From Limnohabitans radicicola (GTDB lineage Bacteria; Pseudomonadota; Gammaproteobacteria; Burkholderiales; Burkholderiaceae_C): a stretch of DNA of 64,000 nt. The stretch lies in the NCBI RefSeq assembly GCF_014837235.1, contig NZ_JACYFT010000002.1:868001-932000 (forward strand), written 5' to 3'. A program made the translations under genes and the position numbers. The notes under the pieces were generated by a model. That model did no database searches, had not been told where the DNA came from, and was given only the letters and a program-made list of their open reading frames with translations. Below are positions 1 through 8,871 of this stretch, one piece after another (the first letter of the stretch is position 1; the number at the start of each line of letters is the position of its first letter).

Positions 1-445
1 GCAGCTGGGCCAGCTGGGTTTCCATGGTGCCGCGCATCTCGGTCAGGCGCCGGGCATTGGCTTCAGACAGCGCATTGACCTGTTGCGCCAGGCTGTCGGT
101 CAGGCTTTTTTGCAACAAGGCCAGCTGCTGGGCCAGCGCATCGATTTGCTGGTTTTGGGTGCGGGTGGCCTCTGCGCTTTGCTGCAGCAGCGACTGCTGG
201 AACAGCGAGAGGGTCTGCATGGCTTCTTGCCGCCCTTGCACGCCCGACTGGCTGATCTCGGTGCGCAACTCGCGCGCCAGCCGCTCGGTCTGGCCCTGCA
301 GGGCTTCAAAGTTTTGTTGCTGCCAGGTCTGTTGCTCTTGCTGCTGCGCGCTTGCATCGGCGGGTTTGCTGCGCAGCCACAGGGCGGCCAGCACCAGCAG
401 GTTCAGCACCGCCAGCGCGATCAAGACCACACTGCTGTCGCTCAT
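1..445 (-). CDS. rmuC: DNA recombination protein RmuC, N-terminal part (runs off left edge)
   Basis: The first 148 residues are visible; the gene leaves the window at its left edge. A single hydrophobic segment (about residues 5-23, VVLIALAVLNLLVLAALWL) is followed by a Gln-rich, heptad-like coiled coil. This is the usual N-terminus of RmuC, a membrane-anchored protein whose C-terminal nuclease-like domain limits DNA rearrangement between inverted repeats; that domain is outside the window. The start codon (443-445) overlaps the stop of the upstream dehydrogenase gene in an ATGA arrangement, so the two are probably co-transcribed. Assignment rests on architecture, because the coiled coil alone is not diagnostic. 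Confidence 0.75.
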   Translation of the reverse strand, partial: MSDSSVVLIALAVLNLLVLAALWLRSKPADASAQQQEQQTWQQQNFEALQGQTERLARELRTEISQSGVQGRQEAMQTLSLFQQSLLQQSAEATRTQNQQIDALAQQLALLQKSLTDSLAQQVNALSEANARRLTEMRGTMETQLAQL

Positions 446-1428
446 GCCGGGGTTCCTGCCAGCGTGTTGACAGGTGTGAGGGCCTTGCCCTGGGTCAGGT
501 AGGCCACCAAATTGTCAGCCGCCAGCTGGGCCATGGCCATGCGGGTCTTGACCGTGGCGCTGGCGATGTGGGGCGTCAGCACCACATTGGGCACCTTCAG
601 CAAGTCGGGATGCACCGCGGGCTCGCCTTCAAACACATCCAGGCCTGCGGCAGCGATCTGATGGGCCGCCAAAGCCTTGGCCAGCGCCGCGTCATCGACG
701 ATGCCGCCCCGTGCGATGTTGACCAGCGTGGCGGTGGGCTTCATCAGGGCCAGCTCGGGCGCACCGATGGTGTGGTGCGACTCGGCGCTGTAGGGCACGA
801 CCAGCACCACATGGTCTGCCGTCTGCAGCAGCTCCTGCTTGGAAACATAACGGGCCTTGCACTCGGCTTCCAGCTCAGGGCTCAGGCGCGAGCGGTTGTG
901 GTAGACCACATTCATGCCAAAGCCATGTGAGCCCCGGCGGGCAATGCCCTGACCGATGCGGCCCATGCCGATGATGCCCAGGGTCGCGCCATGCACCTCG
1001 GCCCCGGCAAACATGTCGTAACGCCACTTGGTCCATTGGCCTGCTCTGAGGTAATGCTCGCTCTCGGTCACACGCCGAGCCGTGGCCATCAGCAGGGCAA
1101 AGCCGAAGTCGGCGGTGGTTTCGGTCAGCACATCGGGCGTGTTGGTGGCCTGCACGCCTGCGGCGGTCATGGCGGGCACGTCAAAGTTGTTGAAGCCCAC
1201 AGCCATGTTGGCCACAACTTTGAGTTGCGGGTTGGCCTGCAGGAGCGCCGCATCAATGCGCTCGCTGCCCGTGGTCAGCGCCCCCACCTTGCCTTGCAGG
1301 CGGCGGCTGAGTTCGGCGGGGGTGAAGATGTCGTCGGCCTCGTTGTAGTCGACATCGAACACCTCGCGCAGCTGGGCGAGGACTTCGGGGAAGATGGCAC
1401 GCGCCACCAGGATCGAGGGTTTGCTCAT
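442..1428 (-). CDS. D-2-hydroxyacid dehydrogenase (glyoxylate/hydroxypyruvate reductase type)
   Basis: This 328-residue protein is a full-length NAD(P)H-dependent D-2-hydroxyacid dehydrogenase, the family that reduces glyoxylate, hydroxypyruvate or 2-ketogluconate. The Rossmann motif GIIGMGRIGQGIARRG lies near residue 150. The family catalytic triad is visible as Arg in NIARGGIVDD, Glu in DVFEGEP and His in LTPHIASAT. Length and motif order are normal for the GhrB/GyaR branch, but the substrate cannot be read from sequence. It ends in an ATGA overlap with rmuC and follows nhaD in the same direction with a 17-bp gap. Confidence 0.9.
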   Translation of the reverse strand: MSKPSILVARAIFPEVLAQLREVFDVDYNEADDIFTPAELSRRLQGKVGALTTGSERIDAALLQANPQLKVVANMAVGFNNFDVPAMTAAGVQATNTPDVLTETTADFGFALLMATARRVTESEHYLRAGQWTKWRYDMFAGAEVHGATLGIIGMGRIGQGIARRGSHGFGMNVVYHNRSRLSPELEAECKARYVSKQELLQTADHVVLVVPYSAESHHTIGAPELALMKPTATLVNIARGGIVDDAALAKALAAHQIAAAGLDVFEGEPAVHPDLLKVPNVVLTPHIASATVKTRMAMAQLAADNLVAYLTQGKALTPVNTLAGTPA

Positions 1429-1445
1429 TTCAGTTCTTTCTGGTG

Positions 1446-2729
1446 TCAGTGGGTCATCTGGAACTCAAGAATGTACAAAGCCGCCCCGGCAAAGTAGCCC
1501 AGCATGGCCCAGCCACTGATTTTCTTGACGTACCAAACAAAATCGATTTTTTCCAAGCCCATGGCTGCCACACCTGCAGCCGAACCAATGATCAGGATCG
1601 ACCCACCCGTGCCTGCGCAATAGGCCAGGAACTCCCACAAAAAGCTGTCAGCAGGGTACTGGTCCAGGCTGTACATGCCCATGGAGGCGGCCACCAATGG
1701 CACGTTGTCCACAACAGCACTGACCAGCCCAATGATCATGACGATCACGTCCTGGCGACCCACCGTGCGATCAAACCACTGTGCCAGGGAGGACAGGATG
1801 TGCGTGTGTTCCAACGTGGCCACCGACAACAGGATGCCCACAAAGAACAGGACCGCACTCATGTCGATCCGTGTCAACGCACTGACCAGGGTCAGGTGGG
1901 CTTTGGTGTCATCGTCCTTGTTTTTATGGACCACATCGCCCACCAGCCACAACAGCCCGAGGCCCAGCAAAATGCCCATGAAGGGGGGTAAATGCGTCAC
2001 CGCCTTGAAGACAGGCACGGCCATGAGGATGCCCAGGCCCAGAAAGAACATCAGGTTGCGTTCAAAGGCTGGCGTGTTCGACACATCTGCGCCCTCCACA
2101 CGGACTGGAGACTGCACAATCCGACCACGGACGACATACGCCATGGCCGCCAATGGCACCAGCAAACTGGCCAGGGAAGCGAGAAACACCCCTTTCATGA
2201 TCTCCAGAGCCGTGATCTGGCCACCAATCCAAAGCATGGTGGTGGTGACATCCCCGATTGGTGACCAAGCGCCTCCCGCGTTGGACGCGATCACGATGAC
2301 GCCTGCAAAATACAAACGGTCCTCGCGTTTCTCGAGCAATTTCTTCATCAGTGACACCATCACGATGGCCGTGGTCAGGTTGTCCAAGACCGCACTCAGA
2401 AAGAACGTCACCAAGCCCACCAGCCACATCAGGCCAGACAGTGTGGAGGTCTTGACACGGGAGGTCAGGATTTCAAACCCGTTATGGGCATCGACCACCT
2501 CCACAATGGCCATGGCACCCATCAGGAAAAACACAATCTGGGCCGTCGACATCAAGGACTCGCCCAATTCCTGACTCACGGCATTCGCGTCGGAAGCGCC
2601 CAAGGCATAGATCGTCCACAAACATCCCGCCGCCAACAAAGCTGTAGCGGTTTTATTGACCTTCAAAGGATGTTCCAGTGCGATGGCCACATAAGCCAGA
2701 ACAAAAACAAGAATGAGTGCAGACAGCAT
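1446..2729 (-). CDS. nhaD: Na+/H+ antiporter, NhaD family
   Basis: This polytopic inner-membrane protein (427 residues) is expected to exchange cytoplasmic Na+ (or Li+) for H+. About 11-12 hydrophobic segments are visible. Typical NhaD/ion-transporter-superfamily signatures include VLDNLTTAIVMVSLM, NAGGAWSPIGDVTTTMLW and SAVVDNVPLVAASMGMYS. The ATG at 2727-2729 (MLSALILVF) is chosen because it begins the first membrane segment and sits one base after the pncB stop; longer upstream reading would run into pncB. The gap of one base implies translational coupling with pncB, an unusual pairing. Confidence 0.9.
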   Translation of the reverse strand: MLSALILVFVLAYVAIALEHPLKVNKTATALLAAGCLWTIYALGASDANAVSQELGESLMSTAQIVFFLMGAMAIVEVVDAHNGFEILTSRVKTSTLSGLMWLVGLVTFFLSAVLDNLTTAIVMVSLMKKLLEKREDRLYFAGVIVIASNAGGAWSPIGDVTTTMLWIGGQITALEIMKGVFLASLASLLVPLAAMAYVVRGRIVQSPVRVEGADVSNTPAFERNLMFFLGLGILMAVPVFKAVTHLPPFMGILLGLGLLWLVGDVVHKNKDDDTKAHLTLVSALTRIDMSAVLFFVGILLSVATLEHTHILSSLAQWFDRTVGRQDVIVMIIGLVSAVVDNVPLVAASMGMYSLDQYPADSFLWEFLAYCAGTGGSILIIGSAAGVAAMGLEKIDFVWYVKKISGWAMLGYFAGAALYILEFQMTH

Positions 2730-2730
2730 G

Positions 2731-3939
2731 TCAGGCCTCTTTCTGGTGAGCTGGGCGCTCAGGTGCATCGATCTCGAACACCTGCTTGAGGTAAGCCAGG
2801 TATTTTTCATCGTCACACATGCCCTTGCCGGGTGTGTCCGACAACTTGGCGACGGGTTGGCCGTTGCAGCGGGTCATCTTGATGACGATCTGCAATGGCT
2901 CGTAGCCCAGATCGTTGGTCAGGTTGGTCCCCACGCCAAAGGCCAGCTGGCAGCGGCCCCGGAACTGCTGGTACAGCTCGATGGTGCGCGGCACCGTCAG
3001 GCTGTCGCTGAAGATCAGGGTCTTGGTCTTGGGGTCGACCCGGTTGCGGCTGTAGTGCTCGATCATGCGCTCGCCCCAGATGAAAGGGTCGCCGCTGTCA
3101 TGGCGTGCGCCGTCAAACAGTTTGCAAAAGTACAGGTCAAAGTCGCGCAGGAAGGCGTTGAGCCCGTACACATCGCTCAGGGCAATCCCCAGGTCGCCCC
3201 GGTATTCACGTGCCCACGACTCAAAGGCAAACACCTGGCTGTCACGCAGACGTGGGCCCAGAGCCTGGCAGGCCTGCAAGTATTCGTGTGCCATGGTGCC
3301 CAGCGGCGTGAGACCCAGCAGATAAGCAAAGTACACATTGCTGGTGCCCGCAAACTGACCCGAGGGGCCAGTGCCCAGACGGGCCGAGAGCACGCGCAGC
3401 ACCTCCTCATGCCAGGCCCGCGAGAAGCGGCGGCGCGTGCCATAGTCAGCGATCTTGAGGGCCGACAAGCCGTCAGCATGCAACTGCTCGATCTTGGTGT
3501 CCACCCGGCGGCGACCCTCCATCAGGTCGGGCACCTTCTGGGTGTTGCGGAAGTAGACCTCGTTGACGATGGCCAGCACCGGGATCTCGAAAGGGATGGT
3601 GTGCAGCCAGGGGCCCTGGATCGTGATGTCGATCTCGCCCGAAGGCAGCGCGGTGACCTGGATGTACTTTTCGTTGAGCTTGAACAGGCCCAGAAAGTCC
3701 ACAAAGTCACTCTTGATGAAGCGCAGCGAGCGCAGGTACTGCAGCTCGGACTCCTTGAAGGTCAAACTGCACAGCGAGCGGATTTCCTGCCGGATCTCAT
3801 TGACGAATGGAGACAGCGGCACACCCGGGTTGCGGCATTTGAACTTGTATTCCACCTGCGCACCTGGAAACTGGTGCAGCACCACCTGCATCATGGTGAA
3901 TTTGTAGAGGTCGGTGTCCAGCAGACTGGTGATGATCAT
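2731..3939 (-). CDS. pncB: Nicotinate phosphoribosyltransferase
   Basis: This 402-residue enzyme converts nicotinate and PRPP to nicotinate mononucleotide, with ATP hydrolysis, in the Preiss-Handler NAD salvage pathway. Family features are the N-terminal [13 protein letters not shown], the conserved stretch with GTSNVYFA, the histidine in GTMAHEYLQ that corresponds to the autophosphorylated residue of the bacterial enzyme, and [12 protein letters not shown] near the C-terminus. Length is normal. It is divergent from the Na+/H+ antiporter gene at 4111, and the 171-bp gap should hold both promoters; no clear box stands out in it. Confidence 0.95.
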   Translation of the reverse strand: MIITSLLDTDLYKFTMMQVVLHQFPGAQVEYKFKCRNPGVPLSPFVNEIRQEIRSLCSLTFKESELQYLRSLRFIKSDFVDFLGLFKLNEKYIQVTALPSGEIDITIQGPWLHTIPFEIPVLAIVNEVYFRNTQKVPDLMEGRRRVDTKIEQLHADGLSALKIADYGTRRRFSRAWHEEVLRVLSARLGTGPSGQFAGTSNVYFAYLLGLTPLGTMAHEYLQACQALGPRLRDSQVFAFESWAREYRGDLGIALSDVYGLNAFLRDFDLYFCKLFDGARHDSGDPFIWGERMIEHYSRNRVDPKTKTLIFSDSLTVPRTIELYQQFRGRCQLAFGVGTNLTNDLGYEPLQIVIKMTRCNGQPVAKLSDTPGKGMCDDEKYLAYLKQVFEIDAPERPAHQKEA

Positions 3940-4110
3940 GGTTGGCTGGGCGTCCGGACAAACCGGGATGCCCCGTAAATCTATAGGGTCGATGTTAACC
4001 AGATCCGAAAGCCTGTTGAGATCGGGCTAAGATGTGTCTTTGGGTGCAGAGCCATGGTTGGCGCTGCAGGTTTTGCGATGGTCGGGCCGCCTCGCACACC
4101 GGAGATCACC

Positions 4111-5376
4111 ATGTCTGCCCTGATCGAACTCGCCCTGCCCTGGCTGGCGGCACTGTTTTTTGCCCTGGCCCTCCTCCATTCTTTCTCGACCGCCTGGTTT
4201 GAACGGCTCGCCCACAGCCGACCACGTCACGCGGGCATGTGGCATCTGCTGGGTGAAATCGAGGTGGTTTTTGGGCTGTGGGCCACCGCGCTGATGCTGA
4301 TCTCCTTTGTCCTCATCGGACAAGCCCGAACCCTCAACTACCTGGAATCACGCAACTTCACCGAACCCCTTTTCGTGTTTGCCATCATGGTGGTATCGGG
4401 TACCCGCCCTGTCCTTGGATGGGCACAAGCCAGCGTCCTGTGGCTGGCACGATGGCTGCCTGCACCCCGAACCACTGCCATGGTGTTTGTGGTGCTGGTG
4501 GTCGTGCCTCTGCTGGGGTCCTTCATCACGGAACCCGCTGCCATGACCCTGGCTGCACTGCTGCTGCGCGATGCCCTGTTCAGTCAGTCCGTGAGCAGCA
4601 AAGTGAAGTACGCCACCCTGGGGGTGTTGTTGGTCAACATCTCCATCGGCGGGACCCTGACCCCCTTTGCCGCCCCGCCTGTGCTGATGGTCTCCAGTGT
4701 CTGGAACTGGGACTTCGCTTACATGCTGAGCACTTTCGGCTGGAAGGCGGCTTTGGCCGTGCTGGTCAACGCGCTGACCCTGACCGTCTGGCTGCGCCAT
4801 GATTTGCAACGACTCGAAGGCATGGCCACACCCGTTTCGCTCACTGTGCACAAAGGAATCGCCATGGTGCACCTGCTGTTTTTGGCGGGCATCGTGTACT
4901 TTGCACACCACCCTGTGGTTTTCTTGGGGCTGGTGCTGCTGTTTCTGGGTTTTGCAACGGCCTACCCGCAACACCAAAGCCGGCTGCTGATCAAGGAAGC
5001 CCTGCTGGTCTCCTTCTTTCTGGCAGGGTTGGTGGTGCTGGGCGGCCTGCAGCAATGGTGGCTGGAGCCCTTGCTGCTTGGTTTGTCGCCGGAAAAAGTG
5101 TTCTACGGGGCTTTGGCGCTGACTGCGGTGACCGACAACGCCGCACTGACTTATCTGGGATCGCTGGTCCCCGGCCTGAGCGAGGAGTTCAAGGTCGCGC
5201 TCGTTGCCGGTGCAGTCACTGGCGGTGGCTTGACGCTGATCGCCAACGCGCCCAACCCTGCAGGGGCTGCCTTGCTGAAAACCCACTTTCCGCAGCACAT
5301 CATCGCCCCAGGGCGACTGTTGTTGGCCGCTTTGCCCCCCACGGCGGTGGCCATGGCGGCTTTTCGCTGGCTCTAG
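4111..5376 (+). CDS. Putative Na+/H+ antiporter (Na_H_antiport_3 type membrane protein)
   Basis: This 421-residue inner-membrane protein has roughly 11 hydrophobic segments and resembles the putative Na+/H+ antiporter family PF07399. Conserved-looking stretches are EIEVVFGLWA, GSFITEPAAMTLAALLLRD, GGTLTPFAAPPVLMVSS and TAVTDNAALTYLG. The ATG at 4111 is preferred to upstream in-frame ATGs because it follows GGAG at a suitable distance and begins the first hydrophobic region. It is not homologous in layout to the NhaD encoded 1.4 kb away. Its TAG stop overlaps the TAG stop of the convergent livF through a shared CTAG. Confidence 0.8.
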   Translation: MSALIELALPWLAALFFALALLHSFSTAWFERLAHSRPRHAGMWHLLGEIEVVFGLWATALMLISFVLIGQARTLNYLESRNFTEPLFVFAIMVVSGTRPVLGWAQASVLWLARWLPAPRTTAMVFVVLVVVPLLGSFITEPAAMTLAALLLRDALFSQSVSSKVKYATLGVLLVNISIGGTLTPFAAPPVLMVSSVWNWDFAYMLSTFGWKAALAVLVNALTLTVWLRHDLQRLEGMATPVSLTVHKGIAMVHLLFLAGIVYFAHHPVVFLGLVLLFLGFATAYPQHQSRLLIKEALLVSFFLAGLVVLGGLQQWWLEPLLLGLSPEKVFYGALALTAVTDNAALTYLGSLVPGLSEEFKVALVAGAVTGGGLTLIANAPNPAGAALLKTHFPQHIIAPGRLLLAALPPTAVAMAAFRWL

Positions 5377-6008
5377 GCCAAATGCCCGCTGGTGAGCTGC
5401 AGCACACGGTGCGCATGCGCGGCCAGGATTTGATTTTGCTCGGCCACCAGCATGGTCACGCCCTCGCCCGCCAGCGCCAGCAGGGCATCACGCATGGCCT
5501 GCACCAACACAGGGGCAATGCCCTCGCAGGGCTCGTCCAGCAGCAAGAGGCGCGGGCTGGTCATCAGGGTGCGGGCCAGCGCCAGCATTTGCTGCTCCCC
5601 GCCACTCATCTGGCTGGCCGGGCGGTCCAGCAGGGTCTGCAGATTCGGAAACAAGCCCAGCACCTTGTCAAATTGCTCGGCGGCAGTGCCCTGTTCGCCT
5701 GAGCGTGCGGCGATCCAGAGGTTCTCGCGGACACTCAAGGCAGAGAACAGACGGCGGTCTTCGGCCACAAAACCCAGGCCCGCACGGGCACGTCGGTGTG
5801 CGGGCCAGTCCTGCAAGGGCTGTCCGTCCCAGACAATCTGCCCCGCCACACGGGGGCCAATGCCGATCAGCGCCTGCAACAGCGTCGATTTGCCCGCCCC
5901 ATTGAGTCCCTGCAGCACCACCAACTCGCCCGAGTGCACTTGGAAGCTCACATCAAACAGCGCCTGTGCGGGGCCGTACCAAGCGTTCAAGCAAGAAACG
6001 TCAAGCAC
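5373..6008 (-). CDS. livF: Branched-chain amino acid ABC transporter ATP-binding protein LivF
   Basis: This is an ABC ATPase of the LivF subfamily, one of two nucleotide-binding subunits of a high-affinity branched-chain amino acid (or amide/urea) importer. Walker A is GLNGAGKST, the signature is MSGGEQQMLALAR, and Walker B is LLLLDEP. I start it at the GTG of 6006-6008 because GGAGG lies seven bases upstream; an in-frame ATG at 6032 would put the Shine-Dalgarno inside the gene. Unlike the usual arrangement it does not follow livG directly: an iron-type permease and ATPase lie between them. Confidence 0.88.
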   Translation of the reverse strand: MLDVSCLNAWYGPAQALFDVSFQVHSGELVVLQGLNGAGKSTLLQALIGIGPRVAGQIVWDGQPLQDWPAHRRARAGLGFVAEDRRLFSALSVRENLWIAARSGEQGTAAEQFDKVLGLFPNLQTLLDRPASQMSGGEQQMLALARTLMTSPRLLLLDEPCEGIAPVLVQAMRDALLALAGEGVTMLVAEQNQILAAHAHRVLQLTSGHLA

Positions 6009-6068
6009 GGCCACACCTCCAGAGAAAACCAATGGCCAACACGCACAAGGCCATAGAGCGGGTCAGAT

Positions 6069-7703
6069 TCATGACCGGGATGACCGCAAGGTACGGCTGA
6101 GCAAGATGACGGGAATCAAACCCACCAACACCAGCGCCAGCGAGGGCAAAGCCGCCTCGCCCAGGCGCTCGTCTCGCGCCAGCTGGTAAGCCACCACCGC
6201 CAGGGTATCGCTGTTGAAGGGGCGAAGCACCATGGTCGCAGGCAGCTCCTTCATCACATCCACAAACACCAGTAACAGGGCCGCGATCAGGGTGCGTCGC
6301 AGCATCGGTGCATGCACCCGGTGCAGCAGGCCCCAACCGGTCACCCCCAGCATGCGGGCCGAATCGTCCAGGCTGCCGGGGATGCGGGCATAACCACTTT
6401 GCACCGACTGCAAGGCCACCGCGCAAAAACGCACCAGATAAGCCCAGACCAAACCGAGCGCCGTGGCCGTGACCCAGGCCCCGGCTTGCGAAGCCGGCCA
6501 GGTCTGCTGAATCCATCCAACGGGCAGCAACAGACCCACCACCACCACCGCCCCGGGTATGGCGTAACCCAACCCCACCAGCTGCATGGCCGTGCGGCTC
6601 AAGGCATTGGCACGGGTGCGCACACTGAAAGCCAGCGCCAGCGCCACCCACACGGCCAGCACCGCGGTGACAGCGCCCAGACGCAAACTGGTGAGGGCCC
6701 ACTGTACAAAACGGGTCCAGGGGAGCTCGGAGGCTTCTGCCCACATGGCATGACAAAGGATGAGCACAGGCAACACAAAGCCCAGGATCACCGGCAATGC
6801 GCACAGACTCCACGCCAGCACCCGGGGGCCGCCCCTCAGTCGCACAGGCTGAGCCTCGGCCGAACTCTGGCGCGAACCGCGAGCCTGGTTGAAACGCATG
6901 CGCTTTTGCGCCCGCTGCTCTAACTGCAGCAAAAGCACCACCACGGCCAGAAGCACGGTGGCCAGCTGGGCTGCGGCAATGCGGTTGTCCATGGCCAGCC
7001 AGGCTTTGTAGATGCCGGCAGTGAAGGTCTGGATGCCAAAGTAGCTGGACACCCCGTAGTCCGCCAGCGTCTCCATGAGGGCCAACGCCACCCCAGCGGC
7101 CACGGCCGGGCGTGCCAGTGGCAAAGCAATCTCGCGTATGCGGCGTGTCAGCGGGGCACCCAGCAATCGGGCCGCTTCCATCAAGCCGCCCGCACGCTCG
7201 ACCAAGGCGGTGCGGGCCAGCAAATAGACATAAGGGTAAAGCGACAGGGTGAACACCAACGCCGCGCCCCAGACACTGCGAACATCAGGCCACAGGCGAC
7301 CTTGAACGCCCAGCAGATCACGCAGCGCGACCTGCAATGGGCCACCCCACTGCAAAAAGTCGGTGTAGGCATAAGCCACCACATAGGCAGGCATGGCCAG
7401 TGGTAAGAGCAGCAGCCACTCAAAAGCGCCCCGCCCCGGGAAATCAAACAGGGTCACCAATACGGCGGTGCACAAACCCAGCACCGTCACACCCAAGGCC
7501 ACCATGAGGCACAGCCCCAGCGTGGTGAATGCATAGTCGGGCAGCACAGTACGAGCCATCTCTTGGAGGATCTGGGCGCTGTCACCACCCCACTGCAACC
7601 AGGAGCCGAGCACCGCCAGCACGGGCAGCGCCAAGATCAAGGCCAGCAAGGCAAAGAGCAAAGAGGGGAAGCCCGCAAAGCCACGGGTCAGAGTACGGGA
7701 CAT
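6069..7703 (-). CDS. fbpB: Fe(3+) ABC transporter permease, FbpB type (duplicated permease)
   Basis: This 544-residue inner-membrane permease is of the two-module FbpB/SfuB type. Each half carries the cytoplasmic EAA-loop that docks the ATPase: MEAARLLGAPLTRRIREIALP in the first half and DDSARMLGVTGWGLLHRV in the second. It would move Fe(3+) released by a periplasmic ferric-binding protein. The ATG at 7701-7703 follows a TACAAT hexamer by only ten bases, so the mRNA leader would be very short. It is divergent from its ATPase gene (7765) rather than in an operon with it; a matching binding protein is at 15502. Confidence 0.88.
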   Translation of the reverse strand: MSRTLTRGFAGFPSLLFALLALILALPVLAVLGSWLQWGGDSAQILQEMARTVLPDYAFTTLGLCLMVALGVTVLGLCTAVLVTLFDFPGRGAFEWLLLLPLAMPAYVVAYAYTDFLQWGGPLQVALRDLLGVQGRLWPDVRSVWGAALVFTLSLYPYVYLLARTALVERAGGLMEAARLLGAPLTRRIREIALPLARPAVAAGVALALMETLADYGVSSYFGIQTFTAGIYKAWLAMDNRIAAAQLATVLLAVVVLLLQLEQRAQKRMRFNQARGSRQSSAEAQPVRLRGGPRVLAWSLCALPVILGFVLPVLILCHAMWAEASELPWTRFVQWALTSLRLGAVTAVLAVWVALALAFSVRTRANALSRTAMQLVGLGYAIPGAVVVVGLLLPVGWIQQTWPASQAGAWVTATALGLVWAYLVRFCAVALQSVQSGYARIPGSLDDSARMLGVTGWGLLHRVHAPMLRRTLIAALLLVFVDVMKELPATMVLRPFNSDTLAVVAYQLARDERLGEAALPSLALVLVGLIPVILLSRTLRSSRS

Positions 7704-7764
7704 AGAGCGGGCTATTGTAGAAGCCACCCCGTGTGCGAGCAGCAACCTGCCTACAATCGGGGCC
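7704..7764. promoter_or_regulatory. Divergent fbpB/fbpC promoter region with inverted ATTGTAG/CTACAAT
   Basis: The 61-bp gap between the two divergent genes contains ATTGTAG (7714-7720) and its exact reverse complement CTACAAT (7751-7757). Each arm places a TACAAT -10-like hexamer facing its own gene. The hexamer ends seven bases before the fbpC ATG and ten before the fbpB ATG, so both transcripts would have almost no leader, and neither start has a Shine-Dalgarno. Good -35 boxes are not evident. No convincing Fur box is seen here. Confidence 0.5.
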
Positions 7765-8838
7765 ATGTTCCTCGCGCTGAGCCACCTCGACATCCAGTAC
7801 CCGGGTCGCACATCGCCCGCTGTGCAGGGCGTGAACCTGGGCCTGCGTAAAGGCGACATCGGTGTCCTGATCGGCCCTTCGGGCTGCGGCAAGACCACCT
7901 TGCTGCGCGCCGTGGCGGGGCTGGAGCCGGTTTCGGGCGGCAAGATCCTGTTGTCGGGCCGGGTGGTCAGTGCCCCTGACCAGACCGAGCCTGCCGAGCG
8001 CCGCCGCATCGGCATGGTGTTCCAGGATTACGCGCTTTTCCCACACATGGATGTGTCCAGCAATGTGGGCTTTGGCCTGAACCACCTGCCCTTTGTCGAG
8101 CGCCAGCAGCGGGTGACCGAGGTGCTGCATCTGGTGGGCCTGGCTGGCGCCGAAAAACATTTTCCGCATGAGCTCTCGGGTGGTCAGCAACAGCGTGTGG
8201 CATTGGCGCGCGCATTGGCGCCACGCCCTGACCTGCTGCTGCTGGACGAGCCCTTCTCCAACCTGGACGTGGACCTGCGCGAGCGACTGGCACACGAGGT
8301 GCGCAGCATCCTGAAAGCGGCCAACGCCACCGCGCTGCTGGTCACACACGATCAGCTCGAAGCCTTTGCCATCGGCGATGTCATTGGTGTCATGCACCAA
8401 GGGCAGCTTCAGCAGTGGGACGACGCTTACAGCCTCTACCACCGCCCGGCCACGCGTTTTGTGGCCAACTTCATCGGGCACGGGGTGTTTGCCCCGGCCA
8501 CACTGCGCGAGGTTGGCGGGCAGGTCGTGGTGCAGACCCCCGTGGGCGAGTTGAGTGATGTGGATGAATGCCCCCTGCCCGGCGCCTATGAAGGCGGGCA
8601 ATGCGACGTGCTGCTGCGGGCCGACGACATCGTGCATGACGACGCTGCCCCGGTCAAAGCCGAGATCATCCGCAAGTCGTTTCGGGGTTCGGAGTTTCTC
8701 TACACGCTGCGCCTGGCCTCAGGCGAGTTGCTGATGGCCCATGTGCCCAGCCACCACGACCACAAACTGGGCGAGTGGATCGGTATCCGCGCCGAGGTGG
8801 ACCATGTGGTGACGTTCAAACGGGACACCGCGCACTGA
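7765..8838 (+). CDS. fbpC: Fe(3+) ABC transporter ATP-binding protein, FbpC type
   Basis: This 357-residue ABC ATPase energises ferric iron import. Walker A is GPSGCGKTTLLRA, the signature is LSGGQQQRVALARAL and Walker B is LLLLDEPFSNLD, followed by a switch histidine in LVTHDQLEA. After about residue 240 comes a TOBE-like regulatory domain, giving the length expected for FbpC/AfuC. It is divergent from the permease gene and surrounded by liv genes on the other strand. It could serve another substrate of the same subfamily, but the partner permease and the nearby ferric-binding protein favour iron. Confidence 0.88.
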   Translation: MFLALSHLDIQYPGRTSPAVQGVNLGLRKGDIGVLIGPSGCGKTTLLRAVAGLEPVSGGKILLSGRVVSAPDQTEPAERRRIGMVFQDYALFPHMDVSSNVGFGLNHLPFVERQQRVTEVLHLVGLAGAEKHFPHELSGGQQQRVALARALAPRPDLLLLDEPFSNLDVDLRERLAHEVRSILKAANATALLVTHDQLEAFAIGDVIGVMHQGQLQQWDDAYSLYHRPATRFVANFIGHGVFAPATLREVGGQVVVQTPVGELSDVDECPLPGAYEGGQCDVLLRADDIVHDDAAPVKAEIIRKSFRGSEFLYTLRLASGELLMAHVPSHHDHKLGEWIGIRAEVDHVVTFKRDTAH

Positions 8839-8871
8839 AGTCCATGGTCGCCATGCGGGCCAAGCCCTTTT

